From Bacteroidota bacterium (GTDB lineage Bacteria > Bacteroidota > Ignavibacteria > Palsa-1295), in assembly GCA_021324685.1 (NCBI GenBank), contig JAJPIQ010000030.1:1-64000 (forward strand): DNA of 64,000 bases, in the 5' to 3' direction. The position numbers and the translations under genes are program-made. The notes under the pieces are model-generated. The model had not been told where the DNA came from. It saw only the letters and a program-made list of their open reading frames with translations, and ran no database searches. Below are positions 59,434-64,000 of this stretch, one piece after another; within the stretch, counting starts at the first letter, position 1, and each line of letters opens with the position of its first letter.

Positions 59434-62400
59434 TTACTCCTTATTTCCTGCCCTGGACAACCTTGCATTTTGGTTTCGAATTTTACGGCACAGCGTAGCG
59501 ATGGCGCCGCGAGCGATCTCGATGTTATCGACCATCAGGTCGTAAAAGGCGTCATAGTCGAGCCGGAGGAGCGTCGTTTCTTCGAGCGCCATTACGGAAG
59601 CGGAGCGTGGCTCGGGGTCGAGCAGTGCAAGTTCTCCGACCACGTCCCGCTCTGAAAGTACCGAGAGCGTAATCTCGCCATCGTACACGCGGACGCGGCC
59701 TTCGGTGATGATATAGAGGCAATTGCCCAGTTCGCCTTTTTCGATGATCCGCGTCCCCGCGGCAAGGTGCACTTCTTCGAGCGCCGCCGCAATATGCGAC
59801 AGCACGGCATCCGGCGTTTCACGGAAAAGATCGACCGTTTTTAAGAGAATGAGGCGCTCGAACAGGAATGGCATCGGAAATCCTTTTTGGCTCCTATCAT
59901 AGAATGCGTTCGCGGCATTCTGGTTCCCACTTTCCGCAACGGAAGCGGGAGGGTTTTCGAGAAGCATCTTTGCGACCGCTCCAACGAGTTTGGAACGATT
60001 CACTGTATTGTCAATGACTTCGGAACGATCGGCCGTGTCGAGTAACAGCCCTGCATATTGCTTCGGATAGAGAAGCCCGGCCCAATACAGGACGACGACC
60101 TGCGTCCACGGTCCGTAAAATGGGGACTGATCTCGCAGAAGTTGTGCGACGGGATCTTCGTACCCGACGCCCGCGGAGCGCGGGACGGCAACGATGAGAT
60201 CGGTGAGGCTCGGCCCCTCGTGGCTATGGGCGTGCCGCGTTAGCGGCCGGGCGTTTACGTGAAGATTCGCTTCGAACAGTAAAACGACCCGGCCGGCAAG
60301 CGCCACGGGAAGAATATGTTCCAGCGTTTCGAAGGCATGGGCATGATTTTCTCCGAAGAGCAGGGTATCCCGAATTTTTAGAAGGACTTCGCGGTCGAAC
60401 CAAAGCGCAAGCGCATACAGCAGACGTTCGGCTGCCTGTGCAATTTCATGGGCGAGCGCACTCCCGGCGAGCGAGCGCGCAATTTGGAATTCGCGTTCAT
60501 CCGATACGCTCGTCTCTTCAACGAGTTTGAAGATCCGGAGCAACGCCCATCCGTGGCCAAGTTCATCCTCGATCAGAGTGTTCAAAAATTCCTCGTCGCG
60601 AAGGCGGATGCCGCTGGCCACCAGTTCCGAAAGCGTCGTAAGACGCATTTCGCCGATCGACATCGCATCGTTCCAGGCGTCCGACCCTAAAATGTGGACG
60701 AGCATGCGTACGGCTTGACGCGCGAATTCCGGATCGGAATTTTTTCTGGCCCATTGGCCCAGCAGACGGACCGTCCGCTGCCAGCGCATGCCCGGAATTC
60801 GGCCGTCCGCAATACGTTCCTGGAGTGGGATCAGCACGCTCGCACCAAAACGGCCTAAAGCACCCTCGATCAGGGGAAGGCGTTGCGACTGGGTCGAAGG
60901 ATCGAAGTAGGCGTCGAGAAGCGGCGGGATCAGTTCCGGTTGGAGCACGGTCGAAGAGGCTCGAATGGCTTCATCGCGCACCGCGATCTCCGCATCGGTT
61001 ATCAAGTGAAGGAGGGTGCGGTAATGCCGCGAACCTCCCACACGGCCCACGATTCGCGCGGCGGAACTGCGATCGTGTGCGTCCGCGCTCGCCTCCATCG
61101 CTGCGAGTTTGCGATTTGCGAGTTCCCCATTGACGCTATATTTCAGAAGACCGGAAAGCAGGCCTTCGCGGACCGGAACCCGAGCGTCCGCATGCCATCG
61201 TTCCCACAATAGATTCCCATCTTCCGGGCGTACTTTCAGCAACGCGGTCAGTGCTTCCCCGAGAACAGTGGGTGATTCATTGGCGCGTTCGAGCGTGTCA
61301 ATGAGAATACGAGTGGCTTCTTCGCGTTCGTGTGAAGAAAAATCGAATTCCTGAAACCGCTCGAGCGCAAGCAATCGAAGTTCCTCTTCCTTGCGGTCGA
61401 GCAGCCTCGGTAATATGCTTAAAAAGAACGACGCTTCAGACCGCGGCAGCAGCCGTAACACATATTCGGCTTCCGCACTGAGGCTCACTTCCAATTTTGC
61501 GCGGAGCACGGCACGCGCCGCTTCATCCCAAACAAATTCGGTGGAACGAATGCGCCGATGCTTCAGGGCTCGTTCGATCGTCCTGCGATATTCGCGGCCG
61601 AAGACCCGGATCGCAAGTACCCACGCGACCACGATCACGAGCAAAAAAGAACTAATTCCCCGTATCGAAAATCCGATCGCGGACGAAAGAACGAAGAGCA
61701 GCCCGGCTGCCGCCGCAAGGGCCAGTGGCTCTACGATGCCGCCGATCAGTTGATGGGCACGATGCCGCGTGCCGGCGGCGACCGGTTGCAGCCCAATGGC
61801 AAGCGCCGGAAGCTGGACCGCATCGGACCACAATTCCACAAGCAGCATCGCTGCCGTGAAGGACCAGATCGTCGCCGTTTGTTCGGACGCCGTGCGCACG
61901 ATCAGGCCCGATACGATCACGACAAATAACCCGGCCGGCAAGACGAGCGTCGTGTTTGCGATCCCAAATTTTGCGAAGAGCCTCCCCGTGCCTGCCATCT
62001 TTAGCACGAGGCTCGCCAGTTTGGCGCTGCCTAGAAAGATTCCTAAGAATGCGGCGATCTGCGCCATGTTCTGCGTTCGTAATTCGATGCCGCGAAGGAA
62101 TCCATAGTCCACGCACGTATTGGCGATCCCCGCCAGCAGGGAGATTACGGCAAGGCTCGCAATATAGCGGTGCCGGGAAAGAAATCGGATCGCGGAGTCA
62201 GGGTGTGCGTGCGCGCCCTTTCCGTGGGAGCCATTGCCGCTCGCACCGGTGTTGTGAATGGAGGGCCGAACGTCGTGCCCGTGCTCCAGGACCTGCCCGA
62301 AATGATAGAGGATGCGCTCCAGGACGTAGGAACTTATCGCCGTTCCCATCGCAGAAAAGAGGAGGAAGTCCGGGATCGGAACGAATGGCGTCAGCAGTGG

Positions 62401-62982
62401 GACCGAAAAAAAACCGAGGATACTCGCTAAAAAGGAGCCCGAATCGATCAGGCTGAAAAGCCGCTTACTTTGGCGAATATCGAAGAGGTGTTGGGCCAGT
62501 CCCCAAAAGGAATTATCGGAACTGTAGGCCAGAATTCGCGACCAGGCCAGCAGCCCAAAAACGATCGCGAGGCCCGCTCCGGTGTGGCCCGAAGTCGCGA
62601 CCGCCGGCATGCGGAGCAGGGACCAGAAGAGGAGCGTTCCGATCGCCAGGAACCATAATAAGGCCCGAGCGGCACGAGCGTTTCCGAACTTGTTTTCCAG
62701 GCGATCGACCGCCTGACCGACCAGGTACTCTGCGAATGCCGCAGCAGCAAACACTCCGGGAAGATACTCGACGGAGAACGAACTTAAAAACAATGAAAGC
62801 GCCGCAGCGACCGCGTACGCCACACCCACGCCCAAAAAGAACGATTGCATCCACAGCAGCGCCACCGGACGCCGCTCGTGCGAACGGACATTCAACACGC
62901 GCAGGAACACGGCCGGCCGCGCGCGAAGGCGCCCACCCTTCCATACAGGATTTTTCGCTTCAGGATAGGCCGGCGCCAACAT
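59434..62982 (-). CDS. translocase-like membrane protein fused to HEAT repeats and a cyclic-nucleotide-binding domain
   Basis: A 1,182-residue protein. About 45-470: some 12 helices of MFS/ATP-ADP-translocase type (MQSFFLGVGVAYAVAAALSL; LLIDSGSF-like LFSLIDSGSFLASILGFF). About 500-1000: HEAT-like repeats (ATRILIDTLERANES, EIAVRDEAIRASSTVLQPEL). About 1040-1160: cNMP-binding domain (LAAGTRIIEKGELGNCLYII, RDVVGELALLDPEPRSASVM). An AlgZ-like His segment is absent. Nucleotide or second-messenger-controlled transport or signalling is likely. True start may be GTG 62898, since the first 28 residues are poorly conserved-looking and the divergent HD gene starts only 15 bases away. Confidence 0.85.
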   Translation of the reverse strand: MLAPAYPEAKNPVWKGGRLRARPAVFLRVLNVRSHERRPVALLWMQSFFLGVGVAYAVAAALSLFLSSFSVEYLPGVFAAAAFAEYLVGQAVDRLENKFGNARAARALLWFLAIGTLLFWSLLRMPAVATSGHTGAGLAIVFGLLAWSRILAYSSDNSFWGLAQHLFDIRQSKRLFSLIDSGSFLASILGFFSVPLLTPFVPIPDFLLFSAMGTAISSYVLERILYHFGQVLEHGHDVRPSIHNTGASGNGSHGKGAHAHPDSAIRFLSRHRYIASLAVISLLAGIANTCVDYGFLRGIELRTQNMAQIAAFLGIFLGSAKLASLVLKMAGTGRLFAKFGIANTTLVLPAGLFVVIVSGLIVRTASEQTATIWSFTAAMLLVELWSDAVQLPALAIGLQPVAAGTRHRAHQLIGGIVEPLALAAAAGLLFVLSSAIGFSIRGISSFLLVIVVAWVLAIRVFGREYRRTIERALKHRRIRSTEFVWDEAARAVLRAKLEVSLSAEAEYVLRLLPRSEASFFLSILPRLLDRKEEELRLLALERFQEFDFSSHEREEATRILIDTLERANESPTVLGEALTALLKVRPEDGNLLWERWHADARVPVREGLLSGLLKYSVNGELANRKLAAMEASADAHDRSSAARIVGRVGGSRHYRTLLHLITDAEIAVRDEAIRASSTVLQPELIPPLLDAYFDPSTQSQRLPLIEGALGRFGASVLIPLQERIADGRIPGMRWQRTVRLLGQWARKNSDPEFARQAVRMLVHILGSDAWNDAMSIGEMRLTTLSELVASGIRLRDEEFLNTLIEDELGHGWALLRIFKLVEETSVSDEREFQIARSLAGSALAHEIAQAAERLLYALALWFDREVLLKIRDTLLFGENHAHAFETLEHILPVALAGRVVLLFEANLHVNARPLTRHAHSHEGPSLTDLIVAVPRSAGVGYEDPVAQLLRDQSPFYGPWTQVVVLYWAGLLYPKQYAGLLLDTADRSEVIDNTVNRSKLVGAVAKMLLENPPASVAESGNQNAANAFYDRSQKGFPMPFLFERLILLKTVDLFRETPDAVLSHIAAALEEVHLAAGTRIIEKGELGNCLYIITEGRVRVYDGEITLSVLSERDVVGELALLDPEPRSASVMALEETTLLRLDYDAFYDLMVDNIEIARGAIATLCRKIRNQNARLSRAGNKE

Positions 62983-62996
62983 CGTTTTTAGAGATT

Positions 62997-63566
62997 GTGG
63001 AACGGTTTGCGGTCGAAACGCTCACGAAACTTCCCCCGAGTTTCGTTTACCATTGTCTGGAACACACCGTGCAGGTCGTTGAAAACGCGAAGATCGTAGC
63101 AAAAGCTTCGGAACTTCCGGAACACGAAACAGGACTCGTGCTCGCCGCGGCCTGGATGCACGACATTGGGTTCCAACATACCTATGCGGGCCACGAAGCG
63201 GAAAGTTGCCGAATGGCGCGCGACCTGCTTTCGGGCGTCGTCGCTCAGAAGGATATTGCCATGATTGAAAGTGCGATTCGAGCGACGGAAATTCCCCAGC
63301 ACGCCGAAAATCGGGTTTCCGAAGTTCTTTGCGATGCCGATCTTCTCTATTTGGGAGGCGATCAATTCTTTTTCTGGAGCGCGCGCCTGAGGGAAGAACA
63401 TCTGCAGACGCTGGACCGGCATTACTCCGACCGGGAGTGGCTTGTGTTCAATCTTGATTTTCTTCATGCACACCGTTATTATACCGATTTCGCCAGGAAC
63501 GAATATGGGACGGGACATGACGGAAACATTCGTTTGCTCGAACACATGGCCCGTGAACTTTCCTAA
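62997..63566 (+). CDS. HD-domain phosphohydrolase
   Basis: A 189-residue protein with the HD metal motif: YHCLEHTVQVVE (His), AAAWMHDIGF (His-Asp), then HAENRVSEVLCDADLLYLGG (Asp). HD proteins hydrolyse phosphate esters, often of nucleotides or second messengers; here a cyclic-nucleotide-responsive transporter is divergent next door, which suggests a shared signal. Start GTG 62997 is a best guess; homology-like sequence (FLEIVERF) begins a few codons earlier, where no standard start exists except far upstream. Confidence 0.82.
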   Translation: MERFAVETLTKLPPSFVYHCLEHTVQVVENAKIVAKASELPEHETGLVLAAAWMHDIGFQHTYAGHEAESCRMARDLLSGVVAQKDIAMIESAIRATEIPQHAENRVSEVLCDADLLYLGGDQFFFWSARLREEHLQTLDRHYSDREWLVFNLDFLHAHRYYTDFARNEYGTGHDGNIRLLEHMARELS

Positions 63567-63671
63567 ATCCTTCCGGGCACGCACGAACCTCCTCTGCCTG
63601 TTAACTTCGGACTGGCGTGTACCCGTTTACTTCAAACGCGGCGCGTGTCATGTTTCAAATTCTGATGTCCA

Positions 63672-64000
63672 ATGCCGAATGTCTCGCCCGATAATTTTGA
63701 AGCCGTTTTTGCTGCAGAATTAGAAGAAATTGCAAAACGACAGGGAACAAGCGATGGCCGGGAGGTCGACCGCAAGGAACTCGCGGGGCTCGCACTCTCG
63801 GGCGGAGGAATCCGCAGTGCAACGACCTCGCTTGGCGTTCTTCAGGCCCTCCGAAAATTAAATCTGCTCGGTGTCTTCGATTATCTTTCGACCGTCTCCG
63901 GAGGGGGGTTTGCCGGGTCCTGGTGGAGCGCCTGGACTTCGAGGCCCTTCGACGATGCGACCAAAGATGAAAAGTTCTTTCCGCCCCGCGAACTGACGCA
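63672..64000 (+). CDS. patatin-like phospholipase (5' part, cut by the window)
   Basis: The first 109 codons of a patatin-like acyl hydrolase, starting MPNVSPDNFEAVF. It shows the oxyanion-hole glycines in LALSGGGIRSATTSLGVLQA and the nucleophile elbow in FDYLSTVSGGGFAGSW with the catalytic Ser. The LSTVSGGG form is that of the larger bacterial patatin-like membrane proteins. The Asp of the dyad would lie beyond the window edge. Confidence 0.87.
   Translation, partial: MPNVSPDNFEAVFAAELEEIAKRQGTSDGREVDRKELAGLALSGGGIRSATTSLGVLQALRKLNLLGVFDYLSTVSGGGFAGSWWSAWTSRPFDDATKDEKFFPPRELT

Noticed and set aside
1-64000. CRISPR arrays and rRNA genes
   Set aside because: No regularly spaced direct repeats and no rRNA-like conserved sequence were seen.

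Overview
The window looks like a chromosome segment from the Bacteroidota/Chlorobiota (FCB) group, possibly a Kapaibacterium-like lineage. The evidence is a giant secreted SBBP/PKD protein with a type IX-like C-terminal sorting domain, a subclass A2-like beta-lactamase, PorV-like and helix-hairpin-helix-type outer-membrane barrels, OmpA proteins, tRNAs without encoded CCA, and many genes without a Shine-Dalgarno sequence. GC content is moderate in the backbone and lower in the accessory genes. The taxonomic call is inference.

Layout. 0.7-6.6 kb: adhesin-like surface protein. 6.7-24.5 kb: an accessory region. It holds a broken ion channel, a HipA-like kinase/DUF3037 pair, an IS1595 transposase remnant fused to an xre relic, an S1/P1 nuclease, a nucleotide-cyclase-like gene beside a frameshifted coiled-coil/2-TM gene, an intact 4,384-bp IS1595-family transposon (14127-18510), a class A beta-lactamase, and an XRE + reverse transcriptase + membrane-protein operon. 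Several gene relics lie among them. 24.9-37.0 kb: an integrated element made of about 16 tiny co-directional genes, a serine recombinase, an XRE repressor, lipoproteins, a phage/plasmid CRI-type replication protein, an excisionase and a tyrosine integrase. It abuts a 3' tRNA fragment that may be an attachment site. 37.2-64 kb: chromosomal backbone. This carries an aminotransferase, OmpA, nitroreductase, a MacAB-like exporter, L,D-transpeptidase, PAP2 enzyme, ogt-rsmA, a short MetH, penicillin acylase, outer-membrane barrels, tRNA-Leu(UAA), a thioredoxin-like protein, a translocase/HEAT/cNMP fusion, an HD protein and a patatin-like lipase cut by the window edge.

The strongest novel signal is the IS1595-family transposon. 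It has 29-bp inverted repeats (28 of 29 matching) and a perfect 8-bp target duplication, TAAATTTT. Besides transposase and two small genes on the minus strand, it carries a rightward module: a complete class II, serine-type tRNA cloverleaf with anticodon UUA (reads the stop codon UAA); a winged-helix-like gene; a GHKL ATPase with an N-terminal STAS-like region; a DUF4325 STAS-like protein; and a 2-TM protein. The winged-helix gene ends at UAA. If that UAA and a second in-frame UAA are read through, its frame continues to a UGA that overlaps the next ATG as ATGA, the same tight coupling seen elsewhere in the operon. This suggests a mobile module that carries its own ochre-suppressor tRNA and whose first protein may be extended by it.

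The accessory region resembles a defence/regulatory island, but no function has been shown for any of these systems; assignments there are inference from domains and neighbours.
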